A stretch of DNA of 45,829 nucleotides from Terrabacter aerolatus (GCF_007991735.1 NZ_BJYX01000027.1:1-45829), one strand, 5' to 3'. Positions 26,556-36,273 are shown, numbered from the stretch's first letter. Program-made: numbers and translations. Notes: generated from the sequence alone by a model not told the origin.

Positions 26556-27548
26556 ATGACGGCCACGCCCACCACCGGTCGCATCACCCAGGAGCAGGTC
26601 ACCTGGTTCGCGCACACCTTCGACCAGCTCGTCGGCAACATCGAGAAGGCGGTCCTCGGCAAGCAGCACGTGACGCGCCTCGCGCTGACCTGCCTGCTCT
26701 CCGAGGGCCACATGCTCCTCGAGGACTTCCCCGGCACCGGCAAGACCCAGCTCGCCCGCGCGCTCTCCGCGACGGTGCAGGGAACGCACAGCCGCATCCA
26801 GTTCACGCCCGACCTGCTGCCGAGCGACGTCACGGGCGTCACGATCTACGAGCCGACGAAGCAGAGCTTCGAGTTCCACCCCGGCCCGATCTTCGCGACG
26901 ATCGTGCTCGCCGACGAGATCAACCGCGCCTCGCCCAAGACGCAGTCGGCGCTCCTCGAGGTCATGGAGGAGGGCCGCGTCACGGTCGACGGCAAGCCGC
27001 ACTCCGTCGGTGAGCCGTTCATGGTCATCGCGACGCAGAACCCCATCGAGCAGGCCGGAACCTACCGCCTCCCCGAGGCCCAGCTCGACCGCTTCCTCAT
27101 GAAGGCGAGCGTCGGCTACCCCGACCACGAGGCGACGATCGCCGTGCTCGCCGACGCCAAGACGCGTGACCGCGCCAAGACGCTGAGCCCGCTCATCGCG
27201 AGCAACGTCATCGTCGAGATGAGCAAGCTCGCCGACGAGGTGCACGTCGACCCGGCGATCCTCGGCTACGTCAGCCGCATCGCCGAGGAGTCGCGCCGCC
27301 ACCCCAACCTCAAGCTCGGCCTGTCGGTGCGCGGCTGCCTCGCCTACGTGCGGTGCGCGAAGACGTGGGCGGCCAGCCAGGGCCGCACCTACGTCGTGCC
27401 CGACGACATCAAGGTGCTCGCCGAGCCGGTGCTGAGCCACCGCCTCCTGCTCAACGCGGAGGCGCAGTTCGCCGGCATCACGGTCGAGCAGTGCGTCGAC
27501 CAGATCCTCGGCGACATCGCGCCGCCGGCCGAGCGCGCCTCGGCCTGA
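26556..27548 (+). CDS. MoxR family AAA+ ATPase
   Basis: A 330-residue MoxR ATPase. Walker A is PGTGKT (59-64), Walker B is VLADE (117-121), and sensor 1 lies in ATQNPIEQ with the RLPEAQLDRF segment after it. MoxR proteins act as chaperones for metal insertion or complex assembly and are almost always beside a DUF58 gene, as here. In this block the client may be the giant surface protein or the secretion ATPase (inference). The ATG at 26556 follows AGGAGA. Complete and of normal length. Confidence 0.95.
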   Translation: MTATPTTGRITQEQVTWFAHTFDQLVGNIEKAVLGKQHVTRLALTCLLSEGHMLLEDFPGTGKTQLARALSATVQGTHSRIQFTPDLLPSDVTGVTIYEPTKQSFEFHPGPIFATIVLADEINRASPKTQSALLEVMEEGRVTVDGKPHSVGEPFMVIATQNPIEQAGTYRLPEAQLDRFLMKASVGYPDHEATIAVLADAKTRDRAKTLSPLIASNVIVEMSKLADEVHVDPAILGYVSRIAEESRRHPNLKLGLSVRGCLAYVRCAKTWAASQGRTYVVPDDIKVLAEPVLSHRLLLNAEAQFAGITVEQCVDQILGDIAPPAERASA

Positions 27549-27582
27549 CCGCGCCGTTCGCAGAAGCAAGCAAGGGGACCGC

Positions 27583-29088
27583 ATGACCCAGCAGGACCAG
27601 GGGGCCGCGTCGTCACGTCGCGGCGGCCGCTTCCGTATGCCGTCACTCCGGGGAGCGTCGGCCGGTGCCGTCGCGCCCGCGGCGGGGGCGACGGGTGGCT
27701 CGTCCGGCGCCGCGACCGGCAGCGTCCCCGCGAGCCCGACGGGTGGCCGGGCGCGAGCCGTCAGCGGGACGACGAGCCGCGGCATCCGCCAGATCACCCA
27801 GCCGATCACCCGCTCCATCGAGCAGGTGGCCGGCCAGACCGAGGGTGTCTGGCGTCCCGTCGCCGGGGTGCTGCGGTGGGTCTCGCCACTGGGCTGGACG
27901 ATCCTCGCCCTGGGTGTCGTCTGCTGGTTCGTCGGTGCGCGCTGGGGCTGGACCGAGCTGCTCATGGTCGCCGGCGCCGCCCTCGTGCTGTTCCTCGTCT
28001 GCTTCGTCCTCGCGCTGGGTCGCACCAAGGTGCGCATCCTCGCCGAGGTCGACCCCCGTCGTGTCGTCGTCGGGGAGCCTGCGACGGGCCGCATCGTCGT
28101 CACCAACGAGGCGCGCACGCCGATGCTGCCGATCCTCGTCGAGCTCCCCGTCGGGCTGTCGGCCGCGCGCTTCGTCCTGCCGGCGCTGACGCCGGGCACC
28201 GCGCACGAGGAGCTCTTCGTCGTGCCGACCTCGCGCCGTGGCGTCATCCGGGTGGGTCCGGCCACGACGGTGCAGGGCGACCCGCTCGGCCTCATGCGGC
28301 GGACCCTGACGTGGACCGAGCGCACCGAGCTCTTCGTGCACCCGCGCACCGTGGCGCTCGAGTCGCTCGGCGCGGGCCTGCTGCGCGACCTCGAGGGCAG
28401 CACGACCGAGGACGTCTCGATGAGCGACCTCGCCTTCCACGCCCTGCGCGAGTACCAGCCGGGTGACGACCGCCGCTACATCCACTGGCGCAGCTCGGCC
28501 AAGGCCGGACGCCTGCTCGTGCGCCAGTTCCTCGACACGCGCCGCTCGCACGTGACGGTCATCGTCGACCCGGACCCGGAGCAGTACCGCTCGGGTCACG
28601 GCAAGACCGGGCGCACCGACCGGGACGTCGAGCGCGACGTCATGGCGGCCAACGCGCCGACGGCGATCGAGGCCGACGTCGAGACCGCGATCTCCGTCGG
28701 CTCCTCGATCATGGTGCGCGTCATGCTCGACGAGCAGGACGCCACCATGGTCTGCGGCAGCGAGAAGGTGTCCCGGACGGTGCCGCAGGTCGGCCTCGAC
28801 GCCATGTCACGGGTCGAGCCCGGTCCGATCGACCTCTTCGCGGTGAGCCTCGACGCCACCGAGCTCGCCCCCGACACCTCGACGGTCTTCATCGTCACCG
28901 GCCCGCACCGGCCGTTCATCGAGCTGCAGCGCGCCGCCGGCCAGTTCCCGCCCGAGGTGACGCGCGTCATCATCGTCATCGACCCGCAGGCCGAGCACGG
29001 CATCCGTCGCGGTGGTGGCCTGTCGATCCTCACGCTGAGCGCGCTCGAGGACCTCCGTCCCCTCCTGTTCACCGGAGTCGCCCGATGA
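27583..29088 (+). CDS. DUF58 domain-containing membrane protein
   Basis: A 501-residue protein. About 1-90 is a disordered Gly/Ala/Arg-rich cytoplasmic segment; two membrane helices follow (about 100-145). The rest contains an Ig-like stretch (ATGRIVVTNEARTPMLPILVEL) and the DUF58 signature YQPGDDRRYIHWRSSAKAG near residue 296, with a von Willebrand A-like fold beyond it. DUF58 proteins work with MoxR ATPases. The long N-terminal extension is unusual for the family. AAGGGG precedes the ATG; the stop overlaps the transglutaminase start (ATGA). Confidence 0.92.
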   Translation: MTQQDQGAASSRRGGRFRMPSLRGASAGAVAPAAGATGGSSGAATGSVPASPTGGRARAVSGTTSRGIRQITQPITRSIEQVAGQTEGVWRPVAGVLRWVSPLGWTILALGVVCWFVGARWGWTELLMVAGAALVLFLVCFVLALGRTKVRILAEVDPRRVVVGEPATGRIVVTNEARTPMLPILVELPVGLSAARFVLPALTPGTAHEELFVVPTSRRGVIRVGPATTVQGDPLGLMRRTLTWTERTELFVHPRTVALESLGAGLLRDLEGSTTEDVSMSDLAFHALREYQPGDDRRYIHWRSSAKAGRLLVRQFLDTRRSHVTVIVDPDPEQYRSGHGKTGRTDRDVERDVMAANAPTAIEADVETAISVGSSIMVRVMLDEQDATMVCGSEKVSRTVPQVGLDAMSRVEPGPIDLFAVSLDATELAPDTSTVFIVTGPHRPFIELQRAAGQFPPEVTRVIIVIDPQAEHGIRRGGGLSILTLSALEDLRPLLFTGVAR

Positions 29089-31730
29089 GCCACAACGCCA
29101 TCCCCGCCCCGCCGCCGAGCGCCCTGGTGCAGCCGCCGAGCGCGCGCGAGCGCCTCGCTGCCCAGCTGGCCAGGCTGCGCCCGAGCGCCCCGCAGCTCGT
29201 CGACGCCGGCTTCACGGTCGCGCTCGTGGGCATCGCCCTCGTCGGCTTCCGCACCACCTTCTTCGGTCTCGGCTGGCTGTGGGTGGGCCTGGCCGGGCTG
29301 CTCGTCGGTCTGCTCGTGAGCCACGCCGGTGCGGCGTTCCGCGCGCTGGGCGTCGTGGCCATGCTCGGCGCGGCTGCCGCCTACCTCCTGCTCGGCGGTC
29401 CCCTCGCCGTGCGCGAGGACCTCGTCGCCGGGTTCCTCCCGTCCGGGTCGACCTTCGCGACCCTCGTGCACATGGCGGTCCCCGGCTGGAAGGAGCTGCT
29501 CACGGCGCTGCCGCCGGTCGACTCCCGCGGCCCGTACATGGCGCTGCCGTTCCTCTTCGGCCTCGTCGGGGCCGCCCTGACCTACGGTGTGGCCCGGCGC
29601 TGGCCGGGCGCCGTGCTCGCGCTCGTGTCACCGGTCGCGCTGCTCGTCGCCTCGATCGTGCTCGGCACGCAGACGCCCGCGGCGGTGCTCGTGCAGGGTG
29701 CCGTCTTCGCACTCGTGGCCATCGGCTGGACCGCCCTGCGCAGCAACCGCAACCGGCCGGCGCTGCAGAACGGCGCGGGCCGCACGACGCGCGCCGTGAC
29801 GACCGCGGGCCTGCTCGCCGTCGCCACGGTCGGGGGCTTCTTCGTCGGACCGATGCTGCCCGGCGCCGACCCGACCCGCACGGTCTTCCGCTCCTCGCTG
29901 ACCCCGCCGTACGACGTCAGCCAGTACGCGTCGCCGCTCGCCGGCTTCCGCCAGTACACCGAGCCCAACAGCGCCAAGCTCTTCGACAAGACGCTGCTCA
30001 CCGTCAAGGGACTGCCGGCGAGCGTGCCGCTGCGGTTCGCCGCACTCGACTCCTACGACGGGTACGTCTGGGGCGCAGGCAACGTCGCCAACCGCGGCGA
30101 CGGTCCGGACCCCCAGGGCACGAGCTTCCGCAAGGTCGGGACCCACATCGCGGCCGAGGGGCCCGGACAGCAGGTCACGGCCACCGTGGCGGTGCCGGCC
30201 GGCGGGTACAGCGACGTGTGGCTGCCGACCTTCGGCACGGTCACGGGGCTCGACTTCGGCGGCGGACGGCGCGACCAGCTCTCCGACGACCTCCGCTTCA
30301 ACATCGACACCAACACCGGGGTCCTGCCCGAGAAGCTCGCCGCGGGCGACCAGTACATCGTCACGGCCTACGTCCAGACCCCGCCGACCAGCCTGCCGAA
30401 GTCGGTCGACCTCGCCGACGGCTCGACCGTCGACGCCTCGGCCCTGACGTTCCTCGACGACAAGGTGACGCCGTGGACCGACCGCGTCGACGGCCAGTGG
30501 GAGAAGGTCGCAGCCGTGGCCAAGGCCCTCCAGGACGGCGCCTACACCGACGGCGGCACGCCCGGCGACTACCAGAACGTCTTCCTCCCCGGGCACAGCC
30601 TGCTGCGGATGAGCCAGTTCATGAAGTCGACACAGCTCGCCGGCAACGACGAGCAGTACGCCGCCGCCTACGCGCTCGTCGCCAACCGGCTCGGCGTCCC
30701 GGCGCGGGTCGTGCTCGGTGCGATCCCCGAGGCGGGCGGCGTCGTCAAGGGCAAGGACGTCCGCGCGTGGGTCGAGGTCAAGCTCGCCGACGACTCGTGG
30801 ATGCCGATCCTCGCCACGCAGTTCGTGCCCGATCGGAACAAGAAGCCGCAACAGCTCATCCGCAAGTCCGAGGAGAAGAAGACGGGGGCCCAGGTGCCGC
30901 CCCCCGCGGCCAACAACCCGCCGAGCGTCCTCCAGGGCCCGGACCAGGCGCAGAACGCGACGCAGCTGCGCAACCCGGCCAAGGACGACAACCCCCTCAA
31001 CCCCGACAACTGGCCCGACTGGCTGCGCTGGCTCATCTTCTACGTGCTGCTGCCGCTGACGGTCCTGCTCGCCGTCTACGGGGCGATCCGCGGGGCCAAG
31101 TGGCTGCGCCGACGCAGGCGACGCACGACAGGCGGCACGTCGGCCCGAGTCACCGGTGGCTGGCGCGAGATCGTCGACACGGCCCGCGACCTGCGGATGC
31201 CGTTGCCTGCCAGGGGAACCCGCATCGAGCAGGCGAAGGCGCTCGAGCTGCACGTCGACGGTCCGCCACCGGTGAAGCCCAGCGTCGTCGTCGACGGTGC
31301 GCTCATGGGCGCGCCGGTCCGGGCTGCTGGTCCCGGCGTCCCCAGCGGCGACACCGAGCCGGTCCCGGCCGACGGCGGCCGCGTGAGCGAGCATTCCGGG
31401 CTGGCCCTCGTGCCCCTCGCCGTCACCGCCAACGGGCACGTCTTCGACGTCGACGAGCCCTCCCCCGAGGAGGTCGACGCCTTCTGGGCCGACGTCGAGA
31501 CGGCGCGCCGACGGATCCGCGGCGAGCAGACCTTCTGGCAGAAGCTGCGGGGCGACGTGTCGCTGCGCACCTTCCGCGACCAGCTTCCCACCGGCGCCGG
31601 TCTCGGTCCCGCCCGGACGCGGACCTCGCGTGCACAGGGCTCGACCGGCACGAGCCGCACCGGTCGCCCGAGCCGCACCAGCAAGGCCGGCGTCGGCACC
31701 ACCGCACCCACGAAGAAGGGCAAGGCGTGA
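29085..31730 (+). CDS. Transglutaminase-fold membrane protein, predicted catalytically inactive
   Basis: An 881-residue protein with about six to seven N-terminal membrane helices (about 40-245), an extracytoplasmic part holding a transglutaminase-like core (about 500-575), a further membrane helix (about 645-668) and a 210-residue basic, disordered cytoplasmic tail. In active homologues the core reads G-x-C-E-x-Y-A and, later, H-A/S-W-V-E-V. Here these are GNDEQYA (Asp522 in place of Cys) and RAWVEV (Arg560 in place of His), so acyl transfer or thiol proteolysis should be lost. The GVPARVV strand is kept. It may have become a scaffold for the MoxR/DUF58/surface-protein assembly. Its stop overlaps the next start (GTGA). 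Confidence 0.88.
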   Translation: MSHNAIPAPPPSALVQPPSARERLAAQLARLRPSAPQLVDAGFTVALVGIALVGFRTTFFGLGWLWVGLAGLLVGLLVSHAGAAFRALGVVAMLGAAAAYLLLGGPLAVREDLVAGFLPSGSTFATLVHMAVPGWKELLTALPPVDSRGPYMALPFLFGLVGAALTYGVARRWPGAVLALVSPVALLVASIVLGTQTPAAVLVQGAVFALVAIGWTALRSNRNRPALQNGAGRTTRAVTTAGLLAVATVGGFFVGPMLPGADPTRTVFRSSLTPPYDVSQYASPLAGFRQYTEPNSAKLFDKTLLTVKGLPASVPLRFAALDSYDGYVWGAGNVANRGDGPDPQGTSFRKVGTHIAAEGPGQQVTATVAVPAGGYSDVWLPTFGTVTGLDFGGGRRDQLSDDLRFNIDTNTGVLPEKLAAGDQYIVTAYVQTPPTSLPKSVDLADGSTVDASALTFLDDKVTPWTDRVDGQWEKVAAVAKALQDGAYTDGGTPGDYQNVFLPGHSLLRMSQFMKSTQLAGNDEQYAAAYALVANRLGVPARVVLGAIPEAGGVVKGKDVRAWVEVKLADDSWMPILATQFVPDRNKKPQQLIRKSEEKKTGAQVPPPAANNPPSVLQGPDQAQNATQLRNPAKDDNPLNPDNWPDWLRWLIFYVLLPLTVLLAVYGAIRGAKWLRRRRRRTTGGTSARVTGGWREIVDTARDLRMPLPARGTRIEQAKALELHVDGPPPVKPSVVVDGALMGAPVRAAGPGVPSGDTEPVPADGGRVSEHSGLALVPLAVTANGHVFDVDEPSPEEVDAFWADVETARRRIRGEQTFWQKLRGDVSLRTFRDQLPTGAGLGPARTRTSRAQGSTGTSRTGRPSRTSKAGVGTTAPTKKGKA

Positions 31731-34700
31731 AGCTGAAGTTCGTCCTCCGGTCCGGCGACCGCGAGACCGACCTCGTCGCCACGACGGACTCCGCCACGAC
31801 CGTGGGTGACCTCGCGGGCTTCCTCGCGGCGGCGGACCCGAACCGCTCGACGGTGCTCGGCGCCGACGCCACGATGACGCTCGCGCTCGTCGACCAGGAC
31901 CTGCGCGGCCTCGACCCGCGCGCGACGGTCGCCGAGAGCGGCCTCCAGTCCGGCATGCGCGTGTCGGTGACCCGGGCCGGTGAGGGTTTCGTGGACCGCG
32001 GACGCCCGGCGGCGGTCGTCTACATCCGCTCCGGACCCGACGCGGGCCAGGAGTTCCCGCTCGCCCGCGGGACGGCATACGTCGGCCGCGGCCGCGGCTG
32101 CGAGGTCCAGCTCTCCGACGAGTCGGTGTCGCGCAAGCACGCCAAGCTCGTCGTCCAGGAGGTCGTCGAGGTCGTCGACCTCGGCTCGGCCAACGGCATC
32201 ACCGCCGGCGGCCAGCAGGTGACCCGGGCGCACCTCAAGAGCGGCGACGTCGTCCGCGTCGGCGACACCGAGCTCGAGGTGCACCTGCAGGGCGACGGCG
32301 TCGTCAGCCGGCCCGGGAGTGGTGTCCTGTCGGGTGACGCCGGCACCGTCGCCTTCTCGCGCTCGCCCCGCGTGGCGCCCCTCTTCGCCGGCCAGGAGTG
32401 GCAGGTGCCCGACCTCCCCGAGCGCGGCAAGCTCAGTCCGATGCCGCTCGTGGCCATGGTCGTGCCGCTGCTCATGGGCGCGGTCCTCTTCGCGATCACG
32501 AAGAACGCCTTCTCGATCGTCTTCATGCTGATGATGCCGGTGATGATGGCCGGCACGTACTACGAGGCCCGCCGCCAGCAGAAGAAGGAGTACGCCCAGG
32601 CGATGGCCGACTTCCGCGAGGACCTCGAGCTGCTCTCCCAGCGCATCCGCAGGTCGCTCGAGGTCGAGGGCCGCACCCGCCGCGGTGAGCACCCGAGCGG
32701 CGTCGACTGCCTCACCGCCGTGCGCGACCGAAGCGCCCTGCTGTGGACCCGCCGTCGCGACGGCAACGGCTTCGGCGAGCTGCGCCTCGGCCTCGGCACG
32801 CGCCCCTCCCGGTCCGCGATCAAGATGCCCGCCGTCGGCCGCTCCAAGGCCGAGGCGTGGCTCGCGGTCTCGGAGGAGCTCCAGGGTCTCGAGGTCGTCC
32901 ACGACGTGCCGGTCGTCGCGACACCCCTGGCCGACGGCGCCGTCGGCATCGCCGGGCAGCGCGCCTCGGCCCTCGGCGCCGCCCGGTCGTTCGTGCTGCA
33001 GAGCGCCGCGCTGCACTCGCCCGCGGAGCTCGCCGTGTGCTCCTTCGCCTCCGGCAGCTCGGCGCGCGACTGGGACTTCCTCAAGTGGCTCCCGCACACG
33101 ACCTCGCCCCACAGCCCCGTCGCCGTCGACCACCTCGCTGCCAGCGCGCCCGGGTGCTCGGCGCTCGCCGACGCCCTCGAGGACATCGTCGAGGCCAAGA
33201 GCTCCGGCAGCGGCGGCCCGGAGTCGGAGCAGGCCACCGCCGGGCGCCCCACCGTCCTCGTCCTGGTCGAGAGCGACGCCCCCATCGACCGCAGCCGCCT
33301 CGTCGCGATCGCCGAGCGTGGCCACCGGCACGGCATCGTCGTGCTCTGGGTCGCCGAGACCCAGCAGCTGCTCCCGGCCGCGTGCCAGACCTTCCTCGTC
33401 GTCTCCGACGACCAGAGCTCGCTCGCCGGCTACGTCCACGCGGGCGAGGAGGTGCAGCCCGTCGCCGTCGACCGCGTCACCTACGACGAGGCGATGGCCG
33501 GGGCCCGCCAGCTCGCGCCCGTCGTCGACGCCGGCGTGCCCGTCGACGACGCGAGCGACCTGCCGCGGGCCGTCTCGCTGCTCACCCTGGCCGGCACCGA
33601 CCTCGCGAGCTCCGAGGAGGCGGTCATCGAGAAGTGGGGCGAGTCGCGCTCCATCCTCACCGGGCCGTACGCGCCGGCGGTCCTGCCGCGCAAGCCCGGC
33701 AACCTGCGCGCCATCGTCGGCCAGTCGAGCCAGGGCACCTTCTCGGTCGACATCCGCAGCGACGGCCCCCACGCCCTCGTCGGCGGCACGACCGGCGCCG
33801 GCAAGTCCGAGCTGCTCCAGGCGTGGATCCTCGGCATGGCGGCGGCGCACTCGCCGCAGCGGGTCACCTTCCTGCTCGTCGACTACAAGGGTGGCTCGGC
33901 CTTCCGCGACTGCGTCAAGCTGCCGCACACCGTCGGCCTCGTCACCGACCTGTCGCCGCACCTCGTGCGTCGCGCGCTCGCCTCGCTCGCCGCCGAGCTG
34001 CACTACCGCGAGCACCTGCTCGCCCGGCACAAGGCCAAGGACCTGCTCGAGCTCGAGCGCCGCGGCGAGGTCGACGCACCGCCGTCGCTCATCCTCGTCG
34101 TCGACGAGTTCGCCGCGCTCGTCCAGGAGGTGCCCGAGTTCGTCGACGGCGTCGTCAACGTCGCCCAGCGCGGGCGCTCGCTCGGCCTGCACCTCATCCT
34201 CGCGACGCAGCGCCCGGCCGGCGTCATCAAGGACAACCTCCGCGCCAACACCAACCTGCGCATGGCGCTGCGCATGGCCGACGAGAACGACTCCGACGAC
34301 GTCCTCGGCTCCAAGGAGGCGGCCTTCTTCGACCCCGCCCTCCCCGGCCGTGCCGTCTCCAAGACCGGCCCGGGTCGGCTCGTCCCCTTCCAGACGGGGT
34401 ATGCCGGTGGGTGGACCTCCGACGTCCCTCCGCCCCCCGACATGAAGGTCGAGACGCTGACCTTCGGGCGCGGCACCGAGTGGGAGCCGCCGCGCGTCGA
34501 GGGTGCCGACGACTCGGCCGACCTCGGCCCCACCGACATCCAGCGCCTCGTCTCGACGCTCGGTCGCGCGGCGCAGGTCGCCGAGCTGCCCAAGCCACGC
34601 AAGCCGTGGCTGCCCGACATGCGGCCCGTCTACGACCTCGCGACGCTGCCGACCCAGCGGCGCGACGACGAGCTCGTCTTCGGCATCGCCGACGACCCCG

Positions 34701-36136
34701 ACAACCAGGCCCAGCCGGAGATCGCGTTCCGCCCCGACAAGGAGGGCAACATCGCGATCTACGGCACGTCCGGCTCCGGCAAGTCCGTCTTCCTCCGCTC
34801 GATGGCGGTCGCGGCCGGCTACACGGTCCGCGGCGGCCCCTGCCACGTCTACGGGCTCGACTTCGGCAACCGCGGGCTCGCGATGCTCGAGACCCTCCCG
34901 CACGTCGGCTCGATCGTGCCCGGCGGCGACCACGAGCGCGTGACCCGCCTGCTCCGCATGCTGCGCGCGACCATCGACGAGCGGGCCTCGCGCTACTCGT
35001 CCGTGAGCGCCGCGACGATCACGGACTACCGGCGCCTCGCCGGTCGCCCCGACGAGCCGCGCGTCATCGTGCTCATCGACAACATGACGGCGTTCCGCCA
35101 GGCCTACGAGGTCGGCGGGCGCTTCCACTGGCTCGACCTGCTCGCCGGTCTCGCGGCCGACGGTCGCCCGGTCGGCGTCCACTTCATCATCGCCTCGGAC
35201 CAGCGCACCGGCCTGCCGACCAACCTCGCGGCCGCCGTGCAGGGCCGGATCATCCTGCGCATGAGCAACGTCGACGACTACTCCGTCTTCGGGGTGCCCG
35301 GCGACGTCCTGACGATGGCCTCGCCCCCCGGCCGTGGCCTCATGGCCGGGTCCGAGGTGCAGGTCGCGGTACTCGGCGGCTCGTCCGACGTCACGGTCCA
35401 GGCCGCCGCCATCGAGGCGTTCGCCGACGCGACCCGCAAGGCCGGCGTCAGCCAGGCGCCCCCCATCGAGAGCCTCGCCGAGGTCATCCCGCTCGGTGAC
35501 CTGCCGTCGGAGTTCGGTGGGCGCCCCGTCGTCGGGGTCGCCTCCTCGAGCCTCGAGCCGCACGGCTTCGACCCGAAGGGCACCTTCATCGTCACGGGCC
35601 CGTCCGGCTCGGGACGCACGACGGCGGTCGCCGCCACGGCCGCCGGGCTCTACCGGTTCAGCTCGGCGTCCGCGCTCTACCTCATGACGCCCCGTCGCAC
35701 CTCCGAGCTGCTCGACCTCGGCATCTGGGCCGAGACGGCCGTCGGCAGCGGCCCGGCGTCGGCGCTCGCCAGCCGGCTCGCCGCCGACATCGAGGAGGGC
35801 CGGCTCACGAGGCCGGTCGCCGTCTTCGTCGAGCGCATCGACGACCTCGCTCCGGCGGGCGCCGAGAACGCCCTGACGACGCTGGCCAAGGCCTGCGTCG
35901 ACAACGACCAGCTCGTCGTCGCCGAGGGTGAGGCGGCCTTCTTCAGCAGCAACTTCGGGCTCCAGGCGCTGCTCAAGACCTCCCGCTCGGGCCTGGCCCT
36001 GCACCCCGACGGGAACGAGGGCCTGTCGGTCTTCAAGGCGAACCTCCCCGCGCTCAACCGGGCCGAACTCCCCCCGGGACGCGGCTTCCTCATCGAGAAG
36101 GGCAAGTTCGAGCTCGTCCAGGTGGCCCTGCCATGA
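31727..36136 (+). CDS. FtsK/SpoIIIE-type secretion ATPase with ubiquitin-like and FHA domains (EccC/EssC-like)
   Basis: A 1469-residue putative motor of a type VII-like secretion system. Residues about 1-83 look like a YukD/EccD-type ubiquitin fold, about 92-190 is an FHA domain (YVGRGRGCEVQL, SRKHAK, SANGI), and two membrane helices lie at about 236-278. Three ATPase domains follow. Domain 1 is complete: Walker A GTTGAGKS (687-694), Walker B Asp793-Glu794. Domain 2 has Walker A GTSGSGKS (1013-1020) but Asp1118-Asn1119. Domain 3 has Arg1297 in place of the Walker A Lys and Glu1369-Arg1370 at Walker B. A single active first domain is also the rule in EccC. FHA-plus-FtsK is the EssC layout of Firmicutes. 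The GTG at 31727 overlaps the previous stop, excluding the longer frame. Confidence 0.92.
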   Translation: MKLKFVLRSGDRETDLVATTDSATTVGDLAGFLAAADPNRSTVLGADATMTLALVDQDLRGLDPRATVAESGLQSGMRVSVTRAGEGFVDRGRPAAVVYIRSGPDAGQEFPLARGTAYVGRGRGCEVQLSDESVSRKHAKLVVQEVVEVVDLGSANGITAGGQQVTRAHLKSGDVVRVGDTELEVHLQGDGVVSRPGSGVLSGDAGTVAFSRSPRVAPLFAGQEWQVPDLPERGKLSPMPLVAMVVPLLMGAVLFAITKNAFSIVFMLMMPVMMAGTYYEARRQQKKEYAQAMADFREDLELLSQRIRRSLEVEGRTRRGEHPSGVDCLTAVRDRSALLWTRRRDGNGFGELRLGLGTRPSRSAIKMPAVGRSKAEAWLAVSEELQGLEVVHDVPVVATPLADGAVGIAGQRASALGAARSFVLQSAALHSPAELAVCSFASGSSARDWDFLKWLPHTTSPHSPVAVDHLAASAPGCSALADALEDIVEAKSSGSGGPESEQATAGRPTVLVLVESDAPIDRSRLVAIAERGHRHGIVVLWVAETQQLLPAACQTFLVVSDDQSSLAGYVHAGEEVQPVAVDRVTYDEAMAGARQLAPVVDAGVPVDDASDLPRAVSLLTLAGTDLASSEEAVIEKWGESRSILTGPYAPAVLPRKPGNLRAIVGQSSQGTFSVDIRSDGPHALVGGTTGAGKSELLQAWILGMAAAHSPQRVTFLLVDYKGGSAFRDCVKLPHTVGLVTDLSPHLVRRALASLAAELHYREHLLARHKAKDLLELERRGEVDAPPSLILVVDEFAALVQEVPEFVDGVVNVAQRGRSLGLHLILATQRPAGVIKDNLRANTNLRMALRMADENDSDDVLGSKEAAFFDPALPGRAVSKTGPGRLVPFQTGYAGGWTSDVPPPPDMKVETLTFGRGTEWEPPRVEGADDSADLGPTDIQRLVSTLGRAAQVAELPKPRKPWLPDMRPVYDLATLPTQRRDDELVFGIADDPDNQAQPEIAFRPDKEGNIAIYGTSGSGKSVFLRSMAVAAGYTVRGGPCHVYGLDFGNRGLAMLETLPHVGSIVPGGDHERVTRLLRMLRATIDERASRYSSVSAATITDYRRLAGRPDEPRVIVLIDNMTAFRQAYEVGGRFHWLDLLAGLAADGRPVGVHFIIASDQRTGLPTNLAAAVQGRIILRMSNVDDYSVFGVPGDVLTMASPPGRGLMAGSEVQVAVLGGSSDVTVQAAAIEAFADATRKAGVSQAPPIESLAEVIPLGDLPSEFGGRPVVGVASSSLEPHGFDPKGTFIVTGPSGSGRTTAVAATAAGLYRFSSASALYLMTPRRTSELLDLGIWAETAVGSGPASALASRLAADIEEGRLTRPVAVFVERIDDLAPAGAENALTTLAKACVDNDQLVVAEGEAAFFSSNFGLQALLKTSRSGLALHPDGNEGLSVFKANLPALNRAELPPGRGFLIEKGKFELVQVALP

Positions 36137-36212
36137 GGTCGGTGACTCAGCCGAAAAGCGTTGGCGCACAAGGCAGTCGGACGCTGCACACGGCATACGG
36201 CGGGGGCGACCG

Positions 36213-36273
36213 GAGGGGTGGGGAGTCATGGGGAGTGCTCCCCATCGACACCCCTCGAACGCTGACATAGGTT
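36213..36273 (+). promoter_or_regulatory. Nested palindrome and -10 box of the WXG100 promoter
   Basis: TGGGGAG-TG-CTCCCCA (36229-36244) repeats the palindrome found at 13224-13239, including the following TCG. One extra half-site TGGGGAG lies at 36219-36225, and an outer pair GAGGGGTG (36213-36220) / CACCCCTC (36249-36256) encloses it. TAGGTT (36268-36273) is the likely -10 box, again 23 bp after the palindrome. A CGGCATAC octamer stands upstream at 36191-36198. The WXG100 pair therefore has its own promoter, allowing more product than the upstream operon. Confidence 0.6.

Noticed and set aside
29279-31726. Upstream extension of the secretion ATPase through the whole transglutaminase-fold gene in another frame
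   Set aside because: The extra 816 residues are Arg/Pro/Ala-rich shadow sequence; the GTG at 31727 overlaps the preceding stop and begins the folded N-terminal domain.
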